The notes under the pieces are model-generated. The model did no database searches. It worked only from the letters and a program-made list of their open reading frames with translations, and had not been told where the DNA came from. Positions 1 to 6,900 of a stretch of DNA of 15,914 nucleotides are shown piece by piece. A program made the position numbers and the translations under genes. The number at the start of each line of letters is the position of its first letter. Within the stretch, counting starts at the first letter, position 1. The stretch is from SHZL01 sp035292625 (GTDB lineage Bacteria; Pseudomonadota; Gammaproteobacteria; Xanthomonadales; SZUA-36), in contig DATDPS010000268.1 of the NCBI GenBank assembly GCA_035292625.1, positions 1 through 15,914 on the forward strand, read 5' to 3'.

Positions 1-142
1 TGAGATGGTGATGCCGGGGGACAATGTGAAGATGCAGGTGGCGTTGATTGCACCGATTGCGATGGAAGAAGGGCTGCGTTTTGCGATACGCGAAGGTGGC
101 CGGACGGTGGGTGCAGGCGTAGTTGCCAAAATCCACGAGTAG
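1..142 (+). CDS. tuf: Elongation factor Tu, 3' end only (first tuf copy)
   Basis: The last 46 codons of EF-Tu, read from base 2 to a TAG stop at 140-142; the 5' part lies outside the window. EF-Tu is the GTPase that carries aminoacyl-tRNA to the ribosomal A site. The visible part is the end of beta-barrel domain III, with the family's EMVMPGDN, APIAMEEGLRFAIREGGRTV and GAGVVAK stretches; it ends in KIHE. E. coli EF-Tu has the same 46-residue length from this glutamate to its end, so the C-terminus is intact. By position (upstream of tRNA-Trp and secE) it is the equivalent of tufB; a second tuf gene starts at 15775. Ala and Thr codons lean to GCG and ACG, and GGG and CGG occur, which is unusual for so highly expressed a gene. 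Confidence 0.97.
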   Translation, partial: EMVMPGDNVKMQVALIAPIAMEEGLRFAIREGGRTVGAGVVAKIHE

Positions 143-166
143 TTTGGATGGTAGTGGTTTAAAGAT

Positions 167-242
167 AGGCCAGTAGCTCAATTGGCAGAGCGGCGGTCTC
201 CAAAACCGCAGGTTGGGGGTTCGATTCCCTCCTGGCCTGCCA
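167..242 (+). tRNA. trpT: tRNA-Trp (anticodon CCA)
   Basis: A complete 76-base cloverleaf with encoded CCA at 240-242. The acceptor stem pairs 167-173 with 232-238, and the discriminator is G239. The D stem pairs GCTC 176-179 with GAGC 188-191. The anticodon stem GCGGT/ACCGC closes the loop CTCCAAA (198-204), with CCA at 200-202, which reads the Trp codon UGG. The T stem 215-219/227-231 has one G-T pair and loop TTCGATT. It lies 24 bases after the tuf stop and 34 bases before secE, with no obvious promoter or terminator on either side. It is therefore probably cut from a mixed tuf–tRNA–secE transcript, as in other bacteria with this gene order. Confidence 0.98.
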
Positions 243-276
243 GCAACAGGATTACCGGGAAATTTAAAGCCGGAAT

Positions 277-657
277 ATGACAACGAAAGTGGAAACAGGT
301 AAGTCGCAATTGCTCAACACCTTGTTGTTGACGGTCGCCATCGCGCTGCTACTGGGTGGCACTGCGGGCTATTACTATTACCAGGGGGCGATCAATACGC
401 CCATACGGGTGGTGGGCCTGATCGTGGTGGTGTTAATCGCGTCGTTTGTTGCTGTGCAGTCGGACAGCGGGTCAGCTCTTTTCCGCTTTCTGAAAGAGTC
501 GGATATCGAGCGAAGAAAAGTGGTATGGCCAACTCACCAGGAAACGTTGCAGACAGCCTTGATGGTCCTCGTCGTCACCATCCTGATTTCACTGATGCTG
601 GCTGGAATAGATTGGATACTGGGCGCTTCAGTCCGGTCCCTGCTGGGCGGAGCTTGA
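277..657 (+). CDS. secE: Preprotein translocase subunit SecE
   Basis: Small inner-membrane subunit that clamps SecY in the SecYEG protein-export channel. The 126 residues match the three-segment proteobacterial form (E. coli 127). Hydrophobic segments are at about 13-35, 43-61 and 93-115. Before the third lies the conserved cytosolic amphipathic region with ERRKVVWPT at 78-86, the diagnostic SecE motif, and the third segment is the essential one. The start is the only reasonable ATG; the upstream purine stretch is a weak ribosome-binding site. It precedes nusG by three bases, and the nusG ribosome-binding site lies inside the last secE codons, so the two are very likely co-transcribed and translationally coupled. 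Confidence 0.96.
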   Translation: MTTKVETGKSQLLNTLLLTVAIALLLGGTAGYYYYQGAINTPIRVVGLIVVVLIASFVAVQSDSGSALFRFLKESDIERRKVVWPTHQETLQTALMVLVVTILISLMLAGIDWILGASVRSLLGGA

Positions 658-660
658 TTG

Positions 661-1194
661 ATGACCAAGCGCTGGTACGTGGTTCACGCCTATTCGGGAT
701 TTGAAAAGCAGGTCAAAAAATCGCTGCAAGACCGCATCGCCCGGGCTGGTATGGAAGACCTGTTCGGTGAGGTGCTGGTGCCAACTGAAGAGGTTGTAGA
801 AATGAAAGGCGGCCAGAAGCGCCGTTCGGACCGGAAATTCTTTCCAGGCTACGTGCTGGTAGAAATGGAAATGACAGATGAGTCCTGGCATTTGGTGAAA
901 GATGTGCCGAAAGTGATGGGTTTCATCGGGGGAACTGCCGACCGGCCGGCACCCATCAGTAAAAAGGAGGCCGATGTAATCCTCAACCGGGTGCAGGAAG
1001 GCGTTGACAAACCACGACCGAAAGTTCTGTTCGAACCGGGTGAAATGGTTCGTGTGGTTGAAGGTCCGTTCAATGATTTCAACGGGGTAGTTGAAGGCGT
1101 TGATTACGATAAGAGCCGTTTGAAGGTGGCTGTATTGATTTTTGGACGTTCGACGCCGGTGGAACTCGAGTTTCATCAGGTCGAAAAGTCTTAA
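661..1194 (+). CDS. nusG: Transcription termination/antitermination factor NusG
   Basis: NusG binds the RNA polymerase clamp, suppresses pausing, and through its C-terminal domain contacts Rho or ribosomal protein S10. The 177 residues (E. coli 181) show the N-terminal NGN domain, about 1-110, with KRWYVVHAYSG at the start and FFPGYVLVEM at 60-69. The C-terminal KOW domain has GPFNDFNGVVEGVD at 135-148 and ends in FGRSTPVELEFHQVEK; F161 is in the loop known to bind S10 and Rho. I chose ATG 661 over the in-frame TTG at 658: it gives the family's usual M-x-KRWY start and lies 8 bases after GGCGGAG (646-652). Transcription of the L11 genes may continue from here or restart at the candidate promoter downstream. 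Confidence 0.97.
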   Translation: MTKRWYVVHAYSGFEKQVKKSLQDRIARAGMEDLFGEVLVPTEEVVEMKGGQKRRSDRKFFPGYVLVEMEMTDESWHLVKDVPKVMGFIGGTADRPAPISKKEADVILNRVQEGVDKPRPKVLFEPGEMVRVVEGPFNDFNGVVEGVDYDKSRLKVAVLIFGRSTPVELEFHQVEKS

Positions 1195-1243
1195 AGACGG
1201 GAAAACGATGTACGAAAAACTGGAAATGAGTCCGGGTCGGCCC

Positions 1244-1270
1244 TTGTTCATGGTGCAACCCGCATACAAT
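1244..1270 (+). promoter_or_regulatory. Candidate promoter for the L11 operon
   Basis: A good -10 hexamer TACAAT (1265-1270) has a weak -35 match TTGTTC (1244-1249) with a short 15-base spacer. It lies in the nusG–rplK gap, where E. coli has its L11 promoter. Transcription would start near 1277 and include the L1-type hairpin. The -35 and spacer are poor, so this is tentative; a 16-base spacer to CTTGTT is no better. Confidence 0.35.
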
Positions 1271-1300
1271 ACCGTTTCGTCGCTTTTTCCAATTAACTGA

Positions 1301-1344
1301 CGGGGAGCCGGGCCACCAGTGGGCCGGCGCTTGAACCCGGGGAG
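1301..1344 (+). promoter_or_regulatory. L1-type autoregulatory hairpin in the rplK leader
   Basis: CGGG (1301-1304) pairs with CCCG (1336-1339). Above it is an asymmetric internal loop, GA (1305-1306) facing GCTTGAA (1329-1335). An upper stem follows: GCCGG 1307-1311 with CCGGC 1324-1328, a G-G mismatch, then CCA/TGG closing loop CCAG. The GGGGAG / CTTGAA arrangement resembles the L1 site on 23S rRNA (GGGAG facing CTTGAAA), which is how L1 is known to recognise its own mRNA in E. coli. The outer stem abuts the rplK ribosome-binding site GGGGAG (1339-1344), so L1 bound here should block initiation. The pairing is seen; binding is inferred. Confidence 0.75.
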
Positions 1345-1352
1345 AAAAGAAG

Positions 1353-1787
1353 ATGGCAAAGAAAGTTGCAGCCTACATAAAGCTGCAGGTTAAGGCTGGT
1401 GCCGCAAACCCCAGTCCGCCTGTTGGACCGGCCCTCGGCCAGCATGGCGTCAACATCATGGAGTTCTGCAAGGCATTCAATGCAAGAACCCAGAGCGTGG
1501 AAAGTGGCATGCCGATCCCCGTGGTCATAACGGTTTATTCGGATCGGAGCTTTACATTCATTACCAAGACTCCGCCCGCAGCTGTGTTGCTGATGAAGGT
1601 TGCGGGCATTTCCAAGGGTAGCGGCGAACCGAACACCAAGAAAGTAGGTTCGGTCACTCGCGCCCAGTTGGAAGAAGTTGCCAGAATCAAACAACCTGAC
1701 ATCACGGCGGCGAGCCTGGATGCCGCGGTGCGCACGATTGCCGGATCTGCCCGCAGCATGGGTCTTAATGTAACGGGAGTCGAGTGA
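1353..1787 (+). CDS. rplK: 50S ribosomal protein L11
   Basis: L11 binds 23S rRNA in the GTPase-associated centre at the base of the L10/L12 stalk, next to where EF-G and EF-Tu act. The 144 residues (E. coli 142) contain the N-terminal domain with the proline-rich PSPPVGPALGQHGVNIMEFC (residues 20-39), the region targeted by thiostrepton, and a C-terminal rRNA-binding domain ending in SARSMGLNVTG. Start ATG lies 8 bases after GGAG (1341-1344). The stop TGA shares its A with the rplA start (TGATG), so rplA translation depends on ribosomes finishing rplK. The upstream L1-type hairpin would therefore control both. Confidence 0.98.
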   Translation: MAKKVAAYIKLQVKAGAANPSPPVGPALGQHGVNIMEFCKAFNARTQSVESGMPIPVVITVYSDRSFTFITKTPPAAVLLMKVAGISKGSGEPNTKKVGSVTRAQLEEVARIKQPDITAASLDAAVRTIAGSARSMGLNVTGVE

Positions 1788-2482
1788 TGGCCAGGTCCAG
1801 CAAGAGATTCAAAGAAATTCGTGATTTTGTCCAACCTGGAAAAGTCTATTCCGTGGACGAAGCCTTGGCCTTACTCAAGCAAACCAGTAAGGTCAAATTT
1901 ATCGAATCTGTAGATGTGGCGATTCGCCTGGGCATTGATTCGCGCAAATCAGACCAAAATGTGCGTGGATCTACCGTGCTGCCCAATGGCACCGGAAAAA
2001 AAGTTCGCGTTGCAGTTTTCACCCAGGGCGAAAACGCAGATAAGGCCAGGGCTGCAGGTGCTGATGTAGTTGGCATGGACGATCTGCATGACCGGATGAA
2101 AGAAGGCGATCTGGACTTCGATGTAGTTATAGCCACACCGGACGCCATGCGCGTTGTAGGTAAATTGGGCCAGGTGTTGGGCCCCCGGGGTTTGATGCCC
2201 AACCCGAAAGTTGGCACCGTTTCAACAGATGTGGAAACAGCGGTCAGGAATGCCAAGGCCGGGCAGGTGCGCTACCGCACTGACAAGGCAGGCATCGTCC
2301 ATTCAACCATTGGCAAAGCCAACTTTGAAGTGGACGCTCTCAAAGGCAATCTCGCGGCGCTTCTCAAGGACCTGGTCAAATTAAAGCCGTCGTCGGCCAA
2401 GGGCATTTACTTGTTGAAAATTGCTGTTTCCACGACGATGGGTCCGGGCATCCAGGTCGACCAGGCGACGCTGGAGTATTGA
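1787..2482 (+). CDS. rplA: 50S ribosomal protein L1
   Basis: L1 forms the mobile L1 stalk that helps release deacylated tRNA from the E site, and is the translational repressor of its own operon. The 231 residues (E. coli 234) follow the two-domain L1 pattern. The rRNA/mRNA-contacting segments are visible: an N-terminal SSKRFKEI, and LGPRGLMPNPKVGTV in the middle of the protein. I start at ATG 1787 rather than the in-frame GTG at 1784. It gives the standard MARSSKR start, has GGGAG at 1775-1779 (7-base spacing), and forms the TGATG overlap with rplK. A perfect TTGACA covers its stop codon and may be the -35 of the next promoter. Confidence 0.97.
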   Translation: MARSSKRFKEIRDFVQPGKVYSVDEALALLKQTSKVKFIESVDVAIRLGIDSRKSDQNVRGSTVLPNGTGKKVRVAVFTQGENADKARAAGADVVGMDDLHDRMKEGDLDFDVVIATPDAMRVVGKLGQVLGPRGLMPNPKVGTVSTDVETAVRNAKAGQVRYRTDKAGIVHSTIGKANFEVDALKGNLAALLKDLVKLKPSSAKGIYLLKIAVSTTMGPGIQVDQATLEY

Positions 2483-2510
2483 CAAGGAAATTCAACTCCG
2501 GGATTGCAAT
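2479..2510 (+). promoter_or_regulatory. Possible L10 operon promoter
   Basis: A perfect -35 TTGACA (2479-2484) spans the rplA stop codon. The best -10 match downstream is TGCAAT (2505-2510), 20 bases away, which is longer than usual. E. coli has an L10 promoter in the same place. The -35 is convincing but the -10 is not. Confidence 0.3.
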
Positions 2511-2552
2511 AAACCCGGGGATGGAACGGCGGGCTGGCCTTGTGGAAGGCTG

Positions 2553-2641
2553 ACCGTCAGAGACCGCAGGTGCGGATTGCCTCCCCGAGGCATTTCGCTT
2601 AAGAGGGTGCCGGGCAACCGGCCATAGCCTGCGCAGATGGT
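2553..2641 (+). promoter_or_regulatory. Ribosomal protein L10 leader (L10–L12 binding site)
   Basis: This matches the conserved L10 leader ahead of rplJ. The closing stem is ACCGTC 2553-2558 with GATGGT 2636-2641. The hallmark stem is CGCAGG 2565-2570 with CCTGCG 2628-2633. It encloses two arms: TGCCTC 2578-2583 / GAGGCA 2587-2592, and GCCGG 2609-2613 / CCGGC 2618-2622 closed by a GCAA tetraloop. The E. coli leader has the same AGACCGCAGG…CCTGCGxAGAxGGTG frame. A small hairpin GCCTT/AAGGC (2537-2550) precedes it, as in E. coli. In known cases L10 complexed with L12 binds this fold and represses rplJ and rplL translation. The match is strong; regulation is inferred. Confidence 0.88.
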
Positions 2642-2646
2642 GGAGC

Positions 2647-2712
2647 CCCCGCCACTCAAACACTTTTATCGCGCCCCTGCCAGGACGCCCCGAAAGTGCT
2701 TGAGTGGCGGGG
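2647..2712 (+). repeat. Long hairpin in the rplJ leader (21-bp arms)
   Basis: Arms 2647-2667 and 2692-2712 pair at 19 Watson–Crick positions plus a U-G wobble at the loop end, with a single A-C mismatch (2660/2699). The loop is 2668-2691. No T-run follows, so it is not a normal intrinsic terminator. It starts 5 bases after the L10 fold ends and can grow outward, because TGGTG 2638-2642 is complementary to CACCA 2714-2718; this would consume the 3' side of the L10 closing stem. Possible roles are an RNase III substrate or a switch element. I do not recognise it as part of the standard L10 leader. Confidence 0.85.
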
Positions 2713-2726
2713 TCACCACTGGAATC

Positions 2727-2767
2727 GAGTCAACAAGGCTGGTAACCCAGCCCCAGACTCCAGGAGG
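2727..2767 (+). promoter_or_regulatory. Hairpin next to the rplJ ribosome-binding site
   Basis: GAGTC 2727-2731 pairs with GACTC 2756-2760 around an inner stem GGCTGG 2737-2742 / CCAGCC 2747-2752 with loop TAAC. It ends one base before the strong ribosome-binding site AGGAGG (2762-2767), which is 6 bases from the rplJ ATG. CTGGA 2719-2723 can alternatively pair with TCCAG 2759-2763 and so reach into that site. It could modulate rplJ initiation; this is inferred from pairing alone. Confidence 0.5.
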
Positions 2768-2773
2768 TAACCA

Positions 2774-3301
2774 ATGGCGCTCAATCTTGAGCAGAAGAAA
2801 GCAGTAGTTGCAGAAGTGGCTAAAACAGCCAATTCCGCGCTTGCCGCTGTTGCTGCGGAGTATTGTGGGCTTACTGTCGAGGAGATGACTGATCTGCGTG
2901 TCAAAGCGCGAGCCAGCGGCGTCTACCTCAAGGTAGCCAAGAATACACTGATGCGCAGGGCCGTCGAAGGTACCGAGTTCGCGTGCATGCAAGAACAGCT
3001 GACAGGACCTCTCCTGTATGCCTTCAGCATGGATGACCCCGGTGCTGCCGCCCGCTTGGTTAAGGATTATGCAAAGGAACACGACAAACTGATTGCTCGA
3101 CTGGTAGCCGTAGGCGGCCGGGTTTACGGCGCGTCCGAATTGGACAGGTTGTCAAAACTGCCGACTTACGACCAGGCTATAGCAATGCTGATGGCCGTGA
3201 TGAAAGCGCCTATCGAGAAGTTTGTTCGCACCCTGGCAGAACCCCACGCCAAGTTGGTCCGGACGGTTGCCGCTGTGCGGGATGCAAAGCAGGCTGCTTG
3301 A
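2774..3301 (+). CDS. rplJ: 50S ribosomal protein L10
   Basis: L10 anchors the L7/L12 stalk to 23S rRNA. The 175 residues (E. coli 165) begin with the usual MALNLEQKKAVVAEVA, followed by an rRNA-binding N-terminal domain with the family's LRVKAR and KVAKNTLMRRA segments. The C-terminal part, about 135-175, is the helix that binds L12 dimers; it is Ala-rich here and about ten residues longer overall than in E. coli. The start is set by AGGAGG at 2762-2767, the strongest ribosome-binding site in this window. It is first in the L10/beta operon and lies behind the L10 leader, so its own complex with L12 probably represses it. Confidence 0.97.
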   Translation: MALNLEQKKAVVAEVAKTANSALAAVAAEYCGLTVEEMTDLRVKARASGVYLKVAKNTLMRRAVEGTEFACMQEQLTGPLLYAFSMDDPGAAARLVKDYAKEHDKLIARLVAVGGRVYGASELDRLSKLPTYDQAIAMLMAVMKAPIEKFVRTLAEPHAKLVRTVAAVRDAKQAA

Positions 3302-3355
3302 ATTTTTTAATCTCTCAGTGGGATTTAGACCCCTTTAACCAATCAGGAGACGACA

Positions 3356-3733
3356 ATGGCCGTTTCAAAAGAAGATATTCTGGAAACAATTTCCAACATG
3401 AGTGTGATGGACGTCGTAGACCTCATCAGTGCTATGGAAACTAAGTTCGGTGTTTCTGCAGCCGCCGCAGTTGCGGTTGCTGCAGGTCCGGCTGCGGACC
3501 CCGCAGCCGCAGTAGAAGAGCAGACTGAGTTCAACGTGGTACTTACGTCTTTTGGTGCCAACAAGGTACCGGTGATCAAAGTTGTCCGGGAAATTACCGG
3601 GCTCGGGCTAAAGGAAGCCAAGGACTTGGTGGAAGGCGTGCCTTCACATGTGAAAGATGGGGTTTCCAAGGCAGAGGCGGCGGACATCAAGAAGAAACTT
3701 GAAGAAGCCGGCGCAGCCGTCGAGGTCAAGTAA
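3356..3733 (+). CDS. rplL: 50S ribosomal protein L7/L12
   Basis: Multi-copy stalk protein that recruits and stimulates translational GTPases. The 125 residues (E. coli 121) show an N-terminal dimerisation domain to about residue 33, a flexible Ala/Pro/Gly hinge at 35-53 (SAAAAVAVAAGPAADPAAAV), and the globular C-terminal domain with VVLTSFGANKVPVIKVVREI and GLGLKEAKDLVEGVP. ATG follows AGGAGA (3345-3350) at 5-base spacing. The 54-base gap after rplJ is short, and no promoter stands out in it. Higher L12 output than L10 is needed (several copies per ribosome), and this ribosome-binding site would supply independent initiation. The hinge codons fold into an RNA hairpin, probably from their composition. 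Confidence 0.98.
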   Translation: MAVSKEDILETISNMSVMDVVDLISAMETKFGVSAAAAVAVAAGPAADPAAAVEEQTEFNVVLTSFGANKVPVIKVVREITGLGLKEAKDLVEGVPSHVKDGVSKAEAADIKKKLEEAGAAVEVK

Positions 3734-3737
3734 ATCT

Positions 3738-3759
3738 CAGCCCCTGATTTGCAGGGCTG
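3738..3759 (+). repeat. Hairpin directly after rplL
   Basis: CAGCCC 3738-3743 pairs with GGGCTG 3754-3759, extended by TG/CA beyond a bulged C3744, with loop ATTTG. It begins 5 bases after the rplL stop and is the first of several hairpins in the rplL–rpoB gap. No T-run follows. It could protect the upstream mRNA end or be part of a processing site. Confidence 0.55.
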
Positions 3760-3769
3760 CAAACGAAAT

Positions 3770-3800
3770 GGGCTGGCGACGAAAGTCTCCGGCCCCTTTC
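3770..3800 (+). terminator. Probable attenuator between rplL and rpoB
   Basis: GGGCTGGCGAC (3770-3780) and GTCTCCGGCCC (3785-3795) form an 11-position stem with one T-G pair and one C-T mismatch, closed by a GAAA tetraloop. CTTTCTGCTT follows. E. coli has a partial terminator in the same gap (a GGCTGGTGAC… stem before CTTTTT) that lets only some transcripts continue into rpoBC. The same position and a similar stem sequence suggest the same role. The T-run here is weak and interrupted, which fits partial rather than full termination. Confidence 0.7.
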
Positions 3801-3817
3801 TGCTTGCTCGTCGGCAT

Positions 3818-3851
3818 CGGGGGGCTTTTTCCCCCGCTGTTCGTCAACAGC
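3818..3851 (+). repeat. Two further hairpins in the rplL–rpoB gap
   Basis: CGGGGG 3818-3823 pairs with CCCCCG 3831-3836 around a T-rich loop. GCTGTT 3836-3841 pairs with AACAGC 3846-3851 around loop CGTC; the two share base 3836. The first competes with a different fold in which GCCCC 3792-3796, part of the upstream attenuator, pairs with GGGGC 3821-3825 just before TTTTT (3826-3830); that fold looks like an intrinsic terminator. The rest of the gap to rpoB (3852-3951) shows no clear promoter or gene. Confidence 0.55.
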
Positions 3852-3966
3852 AGAGACAACTGAACGATGGGGCAGATTCCTGTTACCCGCACCAGCAGTT
3901 CGGAAGGTTGGCGCTGGTTGATTTAACCAGAAAGCACATTGGACGCAAACTAGGCGGATTCAGAAC

Positions 3967-6900
3967 ATGAGTTACTCTTTCACGGAAAAAAAGCGCATTC
4001 GTAAGGATTTTGGTAAACGCAAATCCATTCTCGACGTGCCCTACTTGCTCGAAACTCAGATTCGCTCTTACAAGGAGTTTTTGCAGGTCGAAGTCAAGGA
4101 AGATGCGCGCCGTGAACGGGGATTGCACGGCGCTCTGAAATCTGTTTTTCCAATCGTATCTTATTCTGGAAATGCAGCCCTGGAATACGTTAGCTACAAG
4201 CTGGGCGAACCCGCTTTTGACGTTAAGGAGTGCAAGCTGCGCGGCATGTCCTATGGCGCTCCCTTGAGGGTCAAGGTACGCCTGGTCATATACGACAAGG
4301 ACAGCTCCGCCAAAGTAAAGCCGGTGAAGTACGTCAAGGAGCAGGAAGTCTACATGGGAGACCTGCCATTGATGACGGAAACGGGAACGTTCATTGTCAA
4401 CGGTACCGAGCGCGTGATCGTCTCTCAGTTGCATCGTTCTCCCGGTGTGTTTTTCGATCACGACAAGGGCAAGACCCACTCCAGCGGCAAGTTGCTGTTT
4501 TCAGCCCGGGTCATTCCCTACCGCGGTTCGTGGCTGGATTTTGAATTCGACCCCAAGGACAGCATTTTCACGCGCATTGACAGGCGCCGCAAGTTGCCTG
4601 TTTCTATTCTTTTGCGGGCTTTGGGAATGGAAGACGAGGAGATTCTCGATCGGTTCTTTGAAAAAAGCAAAATTACCCTGAAGAAGTCGGGAGCAAAGCT
4701 GGAACTGGTGGCCGGACGCCTGCGTGGCGACACCGTGCAATTCGATATAAAGGGCGCCAAAGGGGACGTCATCGTTCCGAGTGGAAAGCGCATCACGGCG
4801 CGCCACGTCAAGCTGATCGAAGAAGCCCACGTGAAGTCATTGGAAGTTCCTGATGACTACTTGCTGGGCAAGTTGATTGCCGAAAATATCATCGACAAGG
4901 AATCTGGTGAACTGCTGGCCACTGCCAATGGCGAAATTACCGCGGATCTGCTGGAAGCCTTGCGCGAAGCAGACGTCAAGACGATCAATATCCTGTACAT
5001 AAACGACCTTGACCAGGGTCCGTATATATCCAATACCCTGAATATCGATCCGACCAGCAACCAGCTGGAGGCGCTGGTTGAGATTTATCGAATGATGCGC
5101 CCGGGTGAGCCCCCAACCAAGGACGCTGCGCAGAATCTGTTCAAGAACCTGTTCTTTTCCGAAGAACGCTACGACCTTTCTGAAGTTGGACGGATGAAGT
5201 TCAATCGCAGGGTTGGTCGCAAACAGGTGACTGGCTCAGGCGTGCTGGATCGCGAAGACATTCTTGAAGTTTTGCGCGTGTTAATTGATATCCGCAATGG
5301 CAAGGGTAGCGTGGACGACATCGATCACCTCGGCAACCGCAGGGTACGCAGTGTGGGCGAAATGGCGGAAAACGTATTCCGCGTGGGCCTGGTCCGGGTT
5401 GAACGCGCCGTGCGCGAGCGGCTGTCAGTGGCTGAGAGCGAAGGCTTGTCACCTCAGGAGTTGATCAATGCCAAGCCCGTTGCTGCGGCAGTCAAGGAAT
5501 TTTTCGGCTCGTCACAATTGAGCCAGTTCATGGATCAGAACAATCCCCTGTCGGAAGTGACGCACAAGCGTCGTGTGTCTGCCCTCGGCCCCGGCGGCTT
5601 GACGCGGGAACGGGCCGGGTTCGAAGTACGCGACGTGCATCCAACCCACTACGGGCGGGTTTGCCCGATCGAAACGCCTGAAGGCCCAAACATCGGGCTG
5701 ATCAATTCGCTCGCGGTCTACGCGCGCACAAATGACTATGGCTTTCTCGAGACTCCCTATCGCAAGGTCCACAACAGCAAAGTGACGGGTGAAGTGGAAT
5801 ACCTGTCTGCCATTGAAGAGGGCGATTATGTCATCGCACAGGCAAATGCCGAGCTGGATCGTTACGGAAAGTTTAGCGACGAATTCGTTCCTTGCCGCCA
5901 CCAGGGTGAATTCACGCTGAAAGAACCTTCACAAATCAGCTACATGGACGTCTCGCCGAAACAGATTGTGTCAGTTGCAGCTTCGCTGGTTCCGTTTCTC
6001 GAACACGATGACGCCAATCGTGCATTGATGGGGTCAAACATGCAGCGCCAGGCAGTGCCGACGCTGAAAGCTGAAAAACCCCTCGTAGGCACAGGTATGG
6101 AACGCGCGGTCGCCACCGACTCGGGGGTTACCGCGGTTGCCAAGCGTGGGGGAATTGTCGACCAGGTGGACGCAGGACGTATCGTTGTTCGCGCCAATGA
6201 GGAAGAAGTGCCGGTGGGTGATCCAGGCGTGGATATCTATAACCTGACCAAATACCAGCGCTCCAACCAGAATACCTGTATGAACCAGCGCCCACTGGTG
6301 CAGGTGGGTGACATCGTCTCCGTCGGCGATGTATTGGCAGACGGACCGTCAACCGACCTCGGCGAATTGGCATTGGGCCAAAATATGTTGGTCGCCTTCA
6401 TGCCCTGGAACGGCTACAACTTCGAAGATTCCATTCTGATCTCCGAGCGGGTGGTGCAGGAGGACCGTTACACCACGATCCATATTGAAGAACTGACCTG
6501 CGTTGCTCGTGACACCAAGTTGGGCTCCGAAGAAATCACCGCGGACATACCCAATGTCGGTGAGCACAACCTCAACAAGCTGGATCAGTCCGGCATCGTT
6601 TATATCGGCGCTGAAGTAAGTGCCGGCGACATCCTTGTTGGCAAGGTAACGCCCAAGGGTGAAACCCAACTTACGCCGGAGGAGAAGCTGCTGCGTGCCA
6701 TTTTTGGCGAAAAAGCTTCAGACGTGAAGGACACGTCCTTGCGCGTACCGTCTGGCATGGACGGCACCGTTATCGATGTTCAGGTCTTCACCCGCGATGG
6801 CGTTGAAAAGGATACGCGTGCCATCTCCATAGAGAAGGAACAGTTACGGCAAGTACGTAAGGATCTTGACGATCAGTTGCGCATCGTTGAAGGCGCTATT

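Noticed and set aside
658..660. TTG at 658 as the nusG start
   Set aside because: ATG at 661 gives the usual family N-terminus and a better distance to GGCGGAG.
628..1359. A 243-codon open frame on the minus strand opposite nusG
   Set aside because: It lies antisense to a certain gene, has low-complexity His/Phe-rich content typical of shadow frames, and shows no family resemblance.
2421..2627. A 68-codon plus-strand frame across the rplA end and the L10 leader
   Set aside because: The region is accounted for by rplA and by a structured RNA leader; there is no ribosome-binding site and no known family.
3343..3762. A 139-codon minus-strand frame rich in Ala, Ser and Thr opposite rplL
   Set aside because: It is the complement of the Ala-rich hinge and its surroundings; the low complexity explains the long frame.
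5506..5580. Rifampicin-resistance changes in RpoB
   Set aside because: Q520, D523, H533 and S538 (E. coli Q513, D516, H526, S531) are all wild type.
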